64,000 nucleotides of DNA from Nocardioides glacieisoli (GCF_004137245.1 NZ_SDWS01000005.1:1-64000); one strand, 5' to 3'; shown: positions 34,492 through 44,035, counted from the first letter of the stretch. A program made the numbers and translations. Notes: generated from the sequence alone by a model not told the origin.

Positions 34492-36324
34492 ATGGCAGAT
34501 CTCGAGGCAGCGCTGGACGACGCCGGACTGACCAACCCGCAGGTCCGCGAGTTCGTGAAGGAGTACGCCGAGCTCACCGGCGCCGAGCGCATCGAGGTCG
34601 TCAACGCCTCCGATGACCGCCGTCTCCTCGAGGAGGCCGTCGCGGCCGGCGAGCTGGAGAAGGCCGGCGAGGGGCGCTACTACTCCCGCAGCTATCACAA
34701 GGACACCGCCCGCTCGGAGGAGCGCACCATCGTCGCGACGAGCGACGAGAAGGACAGGGGCGTCTACAACAACTGGCGCCACTCCTCGGAGATGAAGCCC
34801 AAGCTCACCGACCTGATGCGCGGCGCCAGCGCCGGCAAGACGATGTACGTCGTCCCCTACCTGATGGCTCCCGCCGGCAACGCGCTCGCGCCGTGGGCCG
34901 CCGGCGTCGAGATCACCGACACCCGCACGGTCGTGCTCCACATGATCCGGATGGCGCGCGTGGGCGTGCAGTTCGTCAACGACCTCGAGGACCCTGGCCA
35001 CTTCGTCCGCGCGGTCCACGTCACCGGCGACCTGGAGAACCTCGGCCAGGGCACCGACGGCGACAAGCGCTACTTCGTCACCGTCGCCGACGAGCGCACG
35101 ATCCTGCACTTCGGCTCGTCCTACGGCGGCAACGCACTGCTCGGCAAGATCGCGCACGGCCTGCGGCAGGGGGCGTACGACGGCTGGGCGAGCAGGAAGT
35201 TCCTCGCTGAGCAGTACATGCTCATCGGCATTTACGACAAGGAGACCGGGAAGGACTACCACATCTGCGGTGGCTTCCCGAGCGCCTCCGGCAAGACCAA
35301 CCTGGCCATGATGGCGGCTCCCGACGCGCTGGGCGAGCGCTACCACGTGTCGTTCTACGGCGACGACATCGCCTGGCTGTGGGTCGAGGAGGGGTCGGGC
35401 CGGCTCTACGGGATGAACCCGGAGTACGGCGTCTTCGGCGTCGCCAAGGACACCAACGAGACCACCAACCCCAACGCCCTCGCGTCCGTCGGCCACGGCA
35501 CCGACTGCATCTTCACCAACGTCGCCTACAACCCGACCACCGGCGAGGTGTGGTGGGAGGGCCGCACCAAGGAGAAGCCGCCCCGCAAGGGCTGGCTCGA
35601 CTGGATGGGCTCGCCGATCGCGGACCGCAAGGACGACGACCCCGCTCCGTGGGCGCACCCCAACAGCCGCTTCACCACGACCCTCGCCAACGTCCCCAAC
35701 ATCGCGCAGGACTACGACGCCCCGATGGGCGTGCCGATCGACGCGATCATCTTCGGTGGCCGCACCCGCGACCGCGAGCCGCTGATCCGCGCGATCACCG
35801 ACCTCGCCGAGGGGGTGTACGACGGCCTCACGCTGGGTGCGGAGGCCACGTCGGCCGCCGAGGGAAAGGAGGGCATCCTCCGCTACGACCCGATGTCCAA
35901 CCGGCCGTTCATGGCCTACGGCGAGGGCGACTACGCACGCCACTACCTCGACATCGTCGGGGCGGCGAAGGACCAGCCGATCTTCGCGCACGTCAACTGG
36001 TTCCAGCGTGACGCCGAGGACGGCCACTTCCTGTGGCCGGGCTACCGCGACAACCTGCGGCCGCTGCTCTGGCTGCTCCAGCTCAAGAACGGCGAGGTCG
36101 AGGGACGGCGTACGGCCGTGGGCATCATCCCGACCAAGGAGGAGCTCGACCTCGAGGGCGTCGACATCACGCCCGAGGACCTCGACCGGATCCTGTCGAT
36201 CGACAAGGAGCGCTGGCAGCAGGAGATGGGCTTCCGCGAGGAGCACCTCTCCCAGTTCGACCGGATGCCCGAGGAGATCTGGGAGGCCCACCGCCGCGTG
36301 TCAGAAGATCTCGCTCAGGAATAG
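34492..36324 (+). CDS. Divergent GTP-type PEP carboxykinase paralogue
   Basis: A 610-residue protein with AGAGG upstream of ATG 34492, of normal length for GTP-dependent PEP carboxykinase, which converts oxaloacetate to PEP. It keeps the P-loop region GGFPSASGKTNLAM, the DDIAWLW motif and the GVFGVAKDTNETTNPNA nucleotide region. Compared with the canonical copy at 40463, three important residues differ. The lysine pair in LLGKKC is LLGKIA, the histidine of AEHMLI is replaced by Q/Y in AEQYMLI, and the reactive P-loop cysteine (SACGKT) is serine (SASGKT). The first two correspond to Mn ligands in the animal enzyme. It may use a different metal or substrate, or be regulatory. Confidence 0.8.
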   Translation: MADLEAALDDAGLTNPQVREFVKEYAELTGAERIEVVNASDDRRLLEEAVAAGELEKAGEGRYYSRSYHKDTARSEERTIVATSDEKDRGVYNNWRHSSEMKPKLTDLMRGASAGKTMYVVPYLMAPAGNALAPWAAGVEITDTRTVVLHMIRMARVGVQFVNDLEDPGHFVRAVHVTGDLENLGQGTDGDKRYFVTVADERTILHFGSSYGGNALLGKIAHGLRQGAYDGWASRKFLAEQYMLIGIYDKETGKDYHICGGFPSASGKTNLAMMAAPDALGERYHVSFYGDDIAWLWVEEGSGRLYGMNPEYGVFGVAKDTNETTNPNALASVGHGTDCIFTNVAYNPTTGEVWWEGRTKEKPPRKGWLDWMGSPIADRKDDDPAPWAHPNSRFTTTLANVPNIAQDYDAPMGVPIDAIIFGGRTRDREPLIRAITDLAEGVYDGLTLGAEATSAAEGKEGILRYDPMSNRPFMAYGEGDYARHYLDIVGAAKDQPIFAHVNWFQRDAEDGHFLWPGYRDNLRPLLWLLQLKNGEVEGRRTAVGIIPTKEELDLEGVDITPEDLDRILSIDKERWQQEMGFREEHLSQFDRMPEEIWEAHRRVSEDLAQE

Positions 36325-36365
36325 TTAACAAAACTGCCACAGAACGTCAACTGCTCGCCTAACTT

Positions 36366-38627
36366 GTGTGGGTGAGACGACGCACTGCGAGGACTGACGC
36401 GCAGGTCCCGAGTGCTGGCCGGGGCCTGCGCCGAGGCACGCCCGCCCTGGCCATCCCCTTCGCGGTGGTGGCCCTCATCGGCCTGGTCACGGTGCTCCTC
36501 CCGCCCTACGAGCGGCCGTGGTGGGTCACGGGGCTCGCGGCGCTGAGCCTCGTGCCGGTGGTGGTGGCGTACCTCGCCAGCCAGCGTCGGAGCGAGCGTT
36601 CGTGGCTCGACCCGATGGCCGCCTACCTCCTCTTCCCCTTCTCGGCGCTGCTGCACGACGCGGCCGGTGCCGGTGCCGGTGGTTCCTCCTCGGGCATGAC
36701 CGTCCTGCTCCTGCTGCCCATCCTGTGGCTGGCGATCACCGGCACGCTCGGCCAGCTGTGGGTGGCGAGCGGCCTCGCCGTCCTCACGTTCGTGATCCCG
36801 ATCGTGGCGATCGGGCCGCCGGGGTATGCCGTCGGGGACTGGCGGCGGGCCGTCGTCTGGGCAGCCGTCACCCTCGTGATCGCGCCCGTCCTCCAGCGCA
36901 TCGTCCGCGACCTCGAGCGCCAGACCCGCCGCGCCCGGACGGCCAACGAGCGGGTGGAGCGGCTCTTCGACGACGCCCCGCACGGGGTCGCGCTCCTCGA
37001 CACGGACGGCAAGATCATCCGGGTCAACCTCGCCATGGCCGTCATGGTCGGCCTCGACCCGCCGGAGATGGTCGGCCACTCGCTGGGCGCCTTCGAGACG
37101 CCCGGCGAGGACCGGATCGAGGACCACGTCGGTCGACTGATGTCCAGCCGGGGGGAGACCCTCGTCGCCGAGTGCTCCGTGCGGGACTCGGGCGGCAACG
37201 ACCTCAGCGTCTCGCTGAGCAGCACGGTCGTCGGCGACCGGGGCATGGGGGAGATCCTCATGGTCAACGTCGTCGACATCTCTGACCGTCGTCGCTACCT
37301 CGACCGCCTGACCCACCTCGCCGACCACGACGTGCTGACGGGCCTGGCGAACCGCCGGCGCTTCGACAACGAGCTGCAGCGGCACCTCGACCGGTGCCGT
37401 CGGGACGGGCCGAAGGGGGCACTGCTGCTGCTGGACCTCGACAACTTCAAGCAGGTGAACGACAGCCTCGGGCACAACGTGGGCGACCAGCTGTTGGTGA
37501 CCATCGCCGGACTGCTCCGACGTTCGATCCGGAGCACGGACGTGGTGGCCAGGCTCGGGGGTGACGAGTTCGCCATCCTCCTCCCCGATGCCGACCAGGA
37601 CGCAGCCCAGAGGGTTGCCGAGCTCGTCGTCGAGCGCGTACGCACGCACGCGACGACGCTGGACGGCGTGGGCCGCCGGGTGTCGGCGAGCGTCGGCGCA
37701 GTGACGTTCCTGGCTGCCTCGGAGCACGCAGCGGACGTGCTCGCGTTGGCGGACATGACGATGTACGACGCCAAGGAGGCCGGCCGCAACCAGGTCGCGC
37801 TGCTCCCCGAGGGGGACTCCCGCGGGCCGCGCACGGCTGCGCGCCTGATGTGGCAGAGCCGGATCGAGGCCGCGCTCGAGCACGATCGCTTCGAGCTCCA
37901 CCTCCAGCCGATCATGAACCTCTCCAACGACCGGATCACCTCGGCAGAGGTCCTGCTCCGCCTCCGCGAGGACGACGAGCTGGTCCCGCCGACGCGCTTC
38001 GTCTACATCGCGGAACGCGTGGGCCTGATGCCGCAGGTGGACGCATGGGTGGTCGAGCACAGCGTCGCCATGCTGGCGCAGCTCCGCCGCCTCGACCCGG
38101 AGTTCGAGCTGGAGGTGAACCTCTCCGGCCACTCGATCGGTCGCCCCGACGTCGAGCAGAGCATCCGGGACGCCCTCGCCGTGCACGACGTCGACCCCTC
38201 CGCGTTGATCCTGGAGATCACCGAGACCGCCGCGGTCGGCGACGTCGCCCTGGCGCGAGCCTTCGCCGAGCGGGTGACCGAGCTCGGGTGCTCGTTCGCC
38301 CTGGACGACTTCGGCGCGGGTTTCGGGTCGTTCTACTACCTCAAGCACCTTCTCTTCGACTACGTGAAGATCGACGGCGAGTTCGTCGCGCAGGTGCACG
38401 AGTCGTCCGTCGACCGCACGATCCTGCGCTCCATCGTCGGCATCGCCAAGGACCTCGGCAAGCAGACGGTGGCCGAGTTCGTGTCCCACCCGAGGATCCT
38501 CGAGGTCTGCCGCGAGGAGGGCGTCGACTTCGCCCAGGGCTTCCTCATCGGCAAGCCCGTCCCCTATGACGAGTTCGTGTCGTCGTTCCTCCCGTCCGGG
38601 CTGACCACCCCCGAGCCGGTGCACTGA
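36366..38627 (+). CDS. Membrane GGDEF-EAL protein (c-di-GMP turnover)
   Basis: A 753-residue protein; GTG 36366 or 36372 are possible starts. Residues about 20-180 contain several hydrophobic segments, i.e. a membrane sensor domain. A PAS-like domain spans about 195-310. The GGDEF domain (about 315-480) has an intact RLGGDEFAILL, so diguanylate cyclase activity is plausible. The EAL domain (about 490-740) reads EVLLR instead of EALLR but keeps the glutamate, NLSGH, EITET, LDDFGAG and the lysine in VKIDGEF, so phosphodiesterase activity is plausible too. The glycosyltransferase gene starts two bases after the stop; the pair suggests that this protein controls polysaccharide synthesis through c-di-GMP. 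Confidence 0.9.
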   Translation: MWVRRRTARTDAQVPSAGRGLRRGTPALAIPFAVVALIGLVTVLLPPYERPWWVTGLAALSLVPVVVAYLASQRRSERSWLDPMAAYLLFPFSALLHDAAGAGAGGSSSGMTVLLLLPILWLAITGTLGQLWVASGLAVLTFVIPIVAIGPPGYAVGDWRRAVVWAAVTLVIAPVLQRIVRDLERQTRRARTANERVERLFDDAPHGVALLDTDGKIIRVNLAMAVMVGLDPPEMVGHSLGAFETPGEDRIEDHVGRLMSSRGETLVAECSVRDSGGNDLSVSLSSTVVGDRGMGEILMVNVVDISDRRRYLDRLTHLADHDVLTGLANRRRFDNELQRHLDRCRRDGPKGALLLLDLDNFKQVNDSLGHNVGDQLLVTIAGLLRRSIRSTDVVARLGGDEFAILLPDADQDAAQRVAELVVERVRTHATTLDGVGRRVSASVGAVTFLAASEHAADVLALADMTMYDAKEAGRNQVALLPEGDSRGPRTAARLMWQSRIEAALEHDRFELHLQPIMNLSNDRITSAEVLLRLREDDELVPPTRFVYIAERVGLMPQVDAWVVEHSVAMLAQLRRLDPEFELEVNLSGHSIGRPDVEQSIRDALAVHDVDPSALILEITETAAVGDVALARAFAERVTELGCSFALDDFGAGFGSFYYLKHLLFDYVKIDGEFVAQVHESSVDRTILRSIVGIAKDLGKQTVAEFVSHPRILEVCREEGVDFAQGFLIGKPVPYDEFVSSFLPSGLTTPEPVH

Positions 38628-38629
38628 CC

Positions 38630-40060
38630 ATGCAGTGGCTCCAACGTTCGGTCGGCCTCGCCATCATCGGGTGCGCGTCCGCGGGCGCGCTCCTCCTGTG
38701 GCTCGCCGTGGCTGCCGGTGGTCCCCGCGCCGGCCGCAGCCCGGAGGAGGGGCTGCTCTTCGGTGCCTGGCAGGTCTTCTACGACACGGAGGTGCCGTCG
38801 CCACGGGTCGTGATGGCTGCCGCGGGCCTGGCGTTGCTCCTGGCGGCCGGCGTGGCGTCGCTCGAGCGGTGGATCGCCACTCGCGCCCGCCGCAGCCAGG
38901 ACCCCGACCGGTTGCCCCTCGCGCCCAAGCTGGTGATGGCGCAGACGCGCGGCCGCTACGCGGGGCCGGTCACCATCACCGTCCTGGTGCCCGCGCACAA
39001 CGAGGAGGGGTGCATCACCGAGACCCTGGCCTCCTTGCGGTCCCAGTCCCATCCGCCCGCGCGCATCATCGTCGTGGCGGACAACTGCACCGACGCGACC
39101 GTACGGCTCGCGCGCGAGGCCGGTGTCGAGGTGTTCGAGACGGTCGACAACGACAAGAAGAAGGCCGGCGGGCTCAACCAGGCCATTGCCCGCGTCCTCC
39201 CCGGCATGGGGGAGAACGACTGCGTGATGGTCATGGACGCCGACACGTCGCTCGACCAGGGTTTCCTCGAGGCAGCCGCACGGCGCCTGGGCGACGACCG
39301 AGCCCTGATGGCCGTCGGCGGGCTCTTCTACGGCGAGGAGGGCGGCGGGCTGATCGGCCTGTTCCAGCGCAACGAGTACACCCGCTACCAGCGAGACCTC
39401 AAGCGACGACGTGGCCGGGTCTTCGTGCTGACCGGCACCGCGTCCGTCTTCCGCTCGCGTGCCCTCCGGGCGGTGGCAGAGGAGCGCGGCCGCAACCTGC
39501 CCGGCATCCCGGGTGACGTCTACGACACGGTCGCCCTGACGGAGGACAACGAGCTGACGATCGCCCTCAAGTCACTCGGCGCCCTGATGGTCTCGCCGCC
39601 CGACTGCACGGTCGTCACCGAGGTGATGCCGACGTGGCGGGGACTCTGGGCACAGCGACTGCGCTGGCAGCGCGGCGCCCTCGAGAACCTGGGGGCCTAC
39701 GGCCTGCGCCCGGCCACCTTCCGCTACTGGGCGCAGCAGCTGGGGATCGGGTACGGCGTGATCGCGCTGGCCACCTACCTCGGGCTGATCGTGCTCATGG
39801 TCGTCGCGACCGACACCTGGGTGTGGTTCCCGTTCTGGATCGGCGTCGGTCTCGTCTTCACCCTCGAGCGGCTCGTCACCGTGTGGCGCGGCGGCTGGAA
39901 GGCGCGACTTCTCGCGCTGACGCTCTTCCCCGAGCTCTTCTACGCGATGTTCCTCAATGTCGTGTACGTGAAGGGGGTCTGGGACCTGTCCCTGGCCAAG
40001 CAGGCCGCCTGGAAGCACGTGGTCCAGCCGAGCCACGCTCTGCGCGTGGAGGAGACCTGA
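38630..40060 (+). CDS. Membrane family 2 glycosyltransferase (beta-glycan synthase type)
   Basis: A 476-residue processive glycosyltransferase. Two membrane helices lie near residues 7-30 and 60-80. The catalytic domain (about 120-340) has VLVPAHNEEG, the metal-binding MDADT, the TEDNEL base motif and the acceptor-site QRLRWQRG, the D, D, D, QxxRW set of cellulose, hyaluronan and poly-N-acetylglucosamine synthases. Three or more C-terminal helices (about 375-445) would form the export channel. No PilZ domain is fused. It is co-transcribed with the GGDEF-EAL gene and overlaps the following small membrane gene by one base. It probably makes an exopolysaccharide; the sugar is unknown. Confidence 0.88.
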   Translation: MQWLQRSVGLAIIGCASAGALLLWLAVAAGGPRAGRSPEEGLLFGAWQVFYDTEVPSPRVVMAAAGLALLLAAGVASLERWIATRARRSQDPDRLPLAPKLVMAQTRGRYAGPVTITVLVPAHNEEGCITETLASLRSQSHPPARIIVVADNCTDATVRLAREAGVEVFETVDNDKKKAGGLNQAIARVLPGMGENDCVMVMDADTSLDQGFLEAAARRLGDDRALMAVGGLFYGEEGGGLIGLFQRNEYTRYQRDLKRRRGRVFVLTGTASVFRSRALRAVAEERGRNLPGIPGDVYDTVALTEDNELTIALKSLGALMVSPPDCTVVTEVMPTWRGLWAQRLRWQRGALENLGAYGLRPATFRYWAQQLGIGYGVIALATYLGLIVLMVVATDTWVWFPFWIGVGLVFTLERLVTVWRGGWKARLLALTLFPELFYAMFLNVVYVKGVWDLSLAKQAAWKHVVQPSHALRVEET

Positions 40061-40266
40061 TGCACGTGTGGGGGATCCTGCTGCCCGAGAGCGCGCTGCG
40101 CGAGGAGTTCGTCGCGGTGCTGGCCGCCTTCGTCGCCATCAACACCATCCTCTACGTGACCCTCTCGGTCGCGAAGATCCTGCCCAAGGTCTACGTCCAG
40201 GACTGGATCAGCACACGCAACCGCCGTTCCGAGACCCGCAGCATCGACCCCGACGCCCCGGTGTGA
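40060..40266 (+). CDS. Small single-pass membrane protein, 68 aa
   Basis: The ATG shares one base with the TGA of the glycosyltransferase (TGATG), so translation is coupled. The product begins MHVWGILLPES, has one membrane helix (FVAVLAAFVAINTILYVTLS, residues about 18-37) and a basic C-terminal tail (STRNRRSETRS). Small membrane partners are common next to exopolysaccharide synthases, for example as subunits or regulators. No family name can be given. It is the last gene of the operon. Confidence 0.7.
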   Translation: MHVWGILLPESALREEFVAVLAAFVAINTILYVTLSVAKILPKVYVQDWISTRNRRSETRSIDPDAPV

Positions 40267-40462
40267 ACGCGTGACGGCGCCCCGCGTCGGGCTCGGTGCC
40301 GTGGCCAGTTCCGTCGAAGAACGGCGGAAGTGGGCTACGAGATCCAGGTCACAACCCTTGGCACGATCCAATTCGTGCACCGATTCACAAGCGTTAGCGT
40401 CCCCGGAAAGTCGCCGACAACGAGGCCGCGCGAACCGCGACGAACGCTGAAGGAATCCTTAG

Positions 40463-42298
40463 ATGTCCGCAACGACCGAGACCACGACCTCCGCCCCGAC
40501 GACTCACCCCGGCATCGTCGCCTGGGTCACCGAGGTCGCCGAGCTGACCCAGCCCGACCGCATCCACTGGTGCACCGGCTCCGACGAGGAGTGGGCCGAG
40601 CTGACCGCCTCGCTCGAGGCCACCGGCACCTTCACGCGCCTCAACCCCGACGTCATGCCGAACTCCTTCCACGCGGCGTCCGACCCGACCGACGTGGCGC
40701 GCGTCGAGGACCGCACCTACATCTGCTCCGTCGCCGAGCGCGACGCCGGGCCCACGAACAACTGGATGGACCCCGAGCAGATGAAGGAGCTCATGCGCGG
40801 GCTCTACGCCGGCTGCATGCGCGGCCGCACGATGTACGTCATCCCGTTCGTGATGGGCCACCTCGAGGCCGACAAGCCGATGTTCGGCATCGAGGTCACC
40901 GACTCGGCCTACGTCACCGTCTCCATGCGCGTGATGGCTCGCATGGGCACCGACGTGCTGCGCCGCATCGAGGAGCTCGAGGCCGCCGGCGAGTCGCCCG
41001 CCTGGGTGCCCGCCCTCCACTCGGTCGGCATGCCGCTCGAGCCCGGCCAGGCCGACGTGGCATGGCCGTGCAACGACACCAAGTACATCGTCCAGTTCCC
41101 CGAGGAGCGGATGATCTGGAGTTTCGGCTCGGGCTACGGCGGCAACGCCCTGCTCGGCAAGAAGTGCTACGCGCTGCGCATCGCCTCCGTCATGGCGCGC
41201 GACGAGGGCTGGCTCGCCGAGCACATGCTCATCCTCAAGCTCACCTCGCCCCAGGGCGTCACCAAGTACGTCGCCGCGGCCTTCCCGAGCGCGTGCGGCA
41301 AGACCAACCTGGCGATGCTCAAGCCGACCATCCCCGGCTGGAACGTCGAGGCGATCGGCGACGACATCGCGTGGATGCGGATCGGCGAGGACGGCCGCCT
41401 GTGGGCGGTCAACCCGGAGTTCGGCTTCTTCGGCGTCGCGCCCGGCACCAACGAGCACACCAACCCGCACGCGATGGAGACCATCCGCAAGGGCAACTCG
41501 GTCTTCACCAACGTCGCCCTCACCCCCGACGGCAACGTGTGGTGGGAGGGCCTGGAGAACACCCCGGCCCAGGCGACCAGCTGGAAGGGCGAGCCATGGA
41601 CGCCCGAGTCCACCGAGCTCTCGGCCCACGCGAACAGCCGCTACTGCACCCCGATCAAGCAGTGCTCGATCCTCGCCGACGAGTACGACGACCCGCGCGG
41701 CGTGCCGATCGACGCGATCCTCTTCGGTGGTCGCCGCAAGACGACGATCCCGCTCGTGACCGAGGCCCGCGACTGGAACCACGGCACCTTCATGGGCGCC
41801 ACGCTCTCCTCGGAGACCACCGCGGCCGCCGTCGGCGCCGTGGGCGTCGTACGCCGTGACCCGATGGCGATGCTGCCCTTCATCGGCTACAACGCCGGCG
41901 ACTACTTCAGCCACTGGGTCGGCATCGGCAAGGACAACGACGCGGCCAAGCTGCCGAGGATGTTCTACGTCAACTGGTTCCGCCGCGGTGACGACGGTGA
42001 CTTCCTGTGGCCCGGCTTCGGCGAGAACAGCCGCGTCCTGAAGTGGGTCATCGAGCGCCTCGACGGCCAGGCCGCCGCGGTCGAGACCCCCATCGGCCAC
42101 GTGCCGGCGCCGGGCTCGCTCGACGTCGACGGCCTCGACCTCACGGACGAGCAGCTCGCCCAGGCCCTCGCCGTCGACGCGGAGGAGTGGAAGGCCGAGA
42201 TCCCGCAGATCGAGGAGTGGTTCGAGAAGTTCGGCGACGACCTCCCGGCCGTCCTCTGGAGCGAGCTCGACACCCTGAAGGCCCGCCTCGAAGCCTGA
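40463..42298 (+). CDS. pckG: PEP carboxykinase (GTP)
   Basis: A 611-residue enzyme with AAGGA eight bases before ATG 40463. All signature elements are present: [22 protein letters not shown], the cysteine-containing P-loop [20 protein letters not shown] and [14 protein letters not shown]. It converts oxaloacetate and GTP to PEP, CO2 and GDP, the first committed step of gluconeogenesis, or runs in reverse to refill the TCA cycle. It is monocistronic, with 200 bases upstream free of genes and a strong hairpin 30 bases after the stop. It is the housekeeping copy; the paralogue at 34492 is divergent. Confidence 0.97.
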   Translation: MSATTETTTSAPTTHPGIVAWVTEVAELTQPDRIHWCTGSDEEWAELTASLEATGTFTRLNPDVMPNSFHAASDPTDVARVEDRTYICSVAERDAGPTNNWMDPEQMKELMRGLYAGCMRGRTMYVIPFVMGHLEADKPMFGIEVTDSAYVTVSMRVMARMGTDVLRRIEELEAAGESPAWVPALHSVGMPLEPGQADVAWPCNDTKYIVQFPEERMIWSFGSGYGGNALLGKKCYALRIASVMARDEGWLAEHMLILKLTSPQGVTKYVAAAFPSACGKTNLAMLKPTIPGWNVEAIGDDIAWMRIGEDGRLWAVNPEFGFFGVAPGTNEHTNPHAMETIRKGNSVFTNVALTPDGNVWWEGLENTPAQATSWKGEPWTPESTELSAHANSRYCTPIKQCSILADEYDDPRGVPIDAILFGGRRKTTIPLVTEARDWNHGTFMGATLSSETTAAAVGAVGVVRRDPMAMLPFIGYNAGDYFSHWVGIGKDNDAAKLPRMFYVNWFRRGDDGDFLWPGFGENSRVLKWVIERLDGQAAAVETPIGHVPAPGSLDVDGLDLTDEQLAQALAVDAEEWKAEIPQIEEWFEKFGDDLPAVLWSELDTLKARLEA

Positions 42299-42328
42299 TC
42301 CGGCACCCGATCCGCGGCGCACAGCGCA

Positions 42329-42367
42329 CGTCGACCCGTCTTCCTCGGCCAGGAAGGCGGGTCGACG
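42329..42367 (+). terminator. Hairpin terminator after pckG
   Basis: CGTCGACCCGTCTTCCT and AGGAAGGCGGGTCGACG pair over 17 bases with one wobble and a 5-base loop, 30 bases after the stop. A short run of pyrimidines follows. Confidence 0.75.
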
Positions 42368-42443
42368 CGCTTTCCTGACACTCGCTGGGACCCGTGTGGC
42401 ACCATCCTCACACTGGGTCTCGTGGGAACGTGGGAGGTGAGTC

Positions 42444-43451
42444 ATGCCCTTCGGGCAGCACGAACGCGCCGTGTTCGAGGAGCAGTCCACCCCGCTCTAC
42501 GAGGAGATCGTCACCTCGGGCGGCATCAGCGCCGCCGACGCCCGGATCGCCGAGCGCAGTGAGCTCCACGAGGCCTTCCACCTGCTCGTCGAGGTCGGCC
42601 TGGTCAACAAGAGCGACGACGGCGTGCACTGGCGGGCCGTCGACCCGGCGGCGGTGCAGGCGCAGGTCGTCGCGCCGCTCGGCCAGCAGGGCGCGGAGCT
42701 GATCGCCGAGTCGGCCCACTGGGCCCAGGCCTTCAGCACCCTGTCGCACGCCTGGCGTCGCTCCCCGAGCGCCGTGGGCGGGCCGTTCGCGGAGATCCGC
42801 GGGCTCGACACGATCGGCAACTTCCTCGGCTCGCTCGTCAGCGACGCCGAGATCGAGCTCCTGACGGCCCAGCCGCAGGACCTGCGAGGCGTCAAGCAGC
42901 TCGGGGCCGAGGTCGGCGCCCGCGACATCGCCGCGCTCAAGCGCGGCGTCAAGATGCGCACGCTCTACCAGCACGCCGCGCGCCGCGGTGCCGACACCCG
43001 CAAGTACGTCGCCGCGGTGACCGCCGCCGGCGCCGAGGTGCGCACCCTGGACGAGTTCTTCAACCGCCTCATCGTGGTGGACCGACGGGTCGCGATCATC
43101 CCCAGCCACGAAGGCGTCCACACGGCCATGGTGATCAGCGACCGGTCGATGGTCGGCTACCTCGTCGACATGTTCGAGCGCCACTGGGAGCGCGCCCGCC
43201 CGTTCACCAGCAGTGAGACCTCACTGATGCGCGACATCGCGACCGAGCAGCGAGCGATGACGATCCGGATGCTGCTCGAGGGCCGCGCCGACCCCGCCGG
43301 GGCGAAGCGCCTGGGCGTCAGCCCCCGGACCTACGCAGGCTACGTGGCGGACCTGAAGAGCGAGTTCGAGGTGGAGACCCGGTTCCAGCTCGGCTACGAG
43401 ATGGGCAAGCGCGGGATCTCCGGTCGCGAGACCGACGAGCCGGCGCGCTGA
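42444..43451 (+). CDS. Helix-turn-helix transcriptional regulator (TrmB/LuxR-like)
   Basis: A 335-residue protein starting at ATG with GGGAGGTGAG upstream. The N-terminal 80 residues form a winged helix of TrmB type (FEEQSTPLYEEIVTSGGIS, then FHLLVEVGLVNKSDDGVHW). The middle (about 130-250) resembles the phospholipase-D-like ligand domain common in this actinobacterial family (LYQHAARRGADTRKY and FNRLIVVDRRVAIIP). The C-terminus has a LuxR-like helix-turn-helix (AKRLGVSPRTYAGYVADL). Such proteins usually act as single-gene regulators; the target is unknown. A perfect 14-bp hairpin follows the stop. Confidence 0.75.
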   Translation: MPFGQHERAVFEEQSTPLYEEIVTSGGISAADARIAERSELHEAFHLLVEVGLVNKSDDGVHWRAVDPAAVQAQVVAPLGQQGAELIAESAHWAQAFSTLSHAWRRSPSAVGGPFAEIRGLDTIGNFLGSLVSDAEIELLTAQPQDLRGVKQLGAEVGARDIAALKRGVKMRTLYQHAARRGADTRKYVAAVTAAGAEVRTLDEFFNRLIVVDRRVAIIPSHEGVHTAMVISDRSMVGYLVDMFERHWERARPFTSSETSLMRDIATEQRAMTIRMLLEGRADPAGAKRLGVSPRTYAGYVADLKSEFEVETRFQLGYEMGKRGISGRETDEPAR

Positions 43452-43496
43452 CCCACCGGGACACCGGGCTGCTGCGACCTGCCGGGAAATAGAGGC

Positions 43497-43527
43497 GAGG
43501 GCAGCAGCTCGATGAGCTGCTGCCCTC
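43497..43527 (+). terminator. Hairpin terminator after the regulator gene
   Basis: GAGGGCAGCAGCTC and GAGCTGCTGCCCTC form a perfect 14-bp stem with a 3-base loop, 45 bases after the stop. Confidence 0.75.
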
Positions 43528-43633
43528 GTGCCGGGACGGGCCTGTGGGGGAGGCCAGCGGACCAGAACTCGTGGGGGGTTGAGGGGTCCGTGTCCCGGCT
43601 TCTTCTTACGTGCACATCATGGCACGAGTCGAA

Positions 43634-43768
43634 TCAGCGGCCGGCCTTGATCTTGCCGCCCCAAGAGGTGTCGATGCCGGCGTTGGCCGGGGCGGCGCCG
43701 AGACCGACGGCTCCGAATCCAAGCGCGGCCACGAGGGCGGCGGCGGCGATGCGGCGTACTGGGGTCAT
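43634..43768 (-). CDS. Small secreted peptide, 44 aa
   Basis: ATG 43768 is preceded by AGGTG at good spacing. The product starts MTPVRRIAAAALVAALGFG, a typical signal peptide with two arginines and a hydrophobic core. It continues to an AANA-like cleavage region (APANAG) and ends with the short mature part IDTSWGGKIKAGR. The mature peptide would be only about a dozen residues. Small exported peptides with a DTSW-type start occur in actinobacteria, but I cannot name a function. It stands alone between the regulator and tRNA-Ser. Confidence 0.6.
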   Translation of the reverse strand: MTPVRRIAAAALVAALGFGAVGLGAAPANAGIDTSWGGKIKAGR

Positions 43769-43941
43769 AGTGGTTTCACCTCTAGTTGTCACGATGTCAC
43801 AGGGGATGACACATCAATTGTCTCGCACGCTCCCCGGCAGCGTCAGTGCGATGCCGGTGCAGGTCTGTGCATTGCAGGATCTTGCAAAAGGGCGCACGCT
43901 GCCGATGACCGGCCCCCTCACCCGAATGGGGGGCCGGTCTG

Positions 43942-44035
43942 TGGCGGAGGCGGAGGGATTTGAACCCTCGATGGGGTTTTAGCCCCAAACCCGCTTAGCA
44001 GGCGGGCGCCATAGACCGGACTAGGCGACGCCTCC
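43942..44035 (-). tRNA. tRNA-Ser (anticodon GCT)
   Basis: Read on the minus strand it starts GGAGGCG, has a long variable arm (GTTTGGGGCTAAAACCCC region), anticodon GCT within CTGCTAAG, T loop GGTTCAAATCC and acceptor end CGCCTCC-G followed by an encoded CCA. The long variable arm marks a class II tRNA. It reads AGU/AGC codons. Confidence 0.93.

Noticed and set aside
34438-36291. Very long minus-strand frame opposite the first PEP carboxykinase
   Set aside because: Valine/glutamate/leucine/arginine-rich shadow composition typical of antisense frames in GC-rich genes; the plus-strand gene is certain.
36315-38624. Minus-strand frame of 769 codons opposite the GGDEF-EAL gene
   Set aside because: Low-complexity Arg/Asp/His/Val composition and no motif; the plus strand encodes intact GGDEF and EAL domains.
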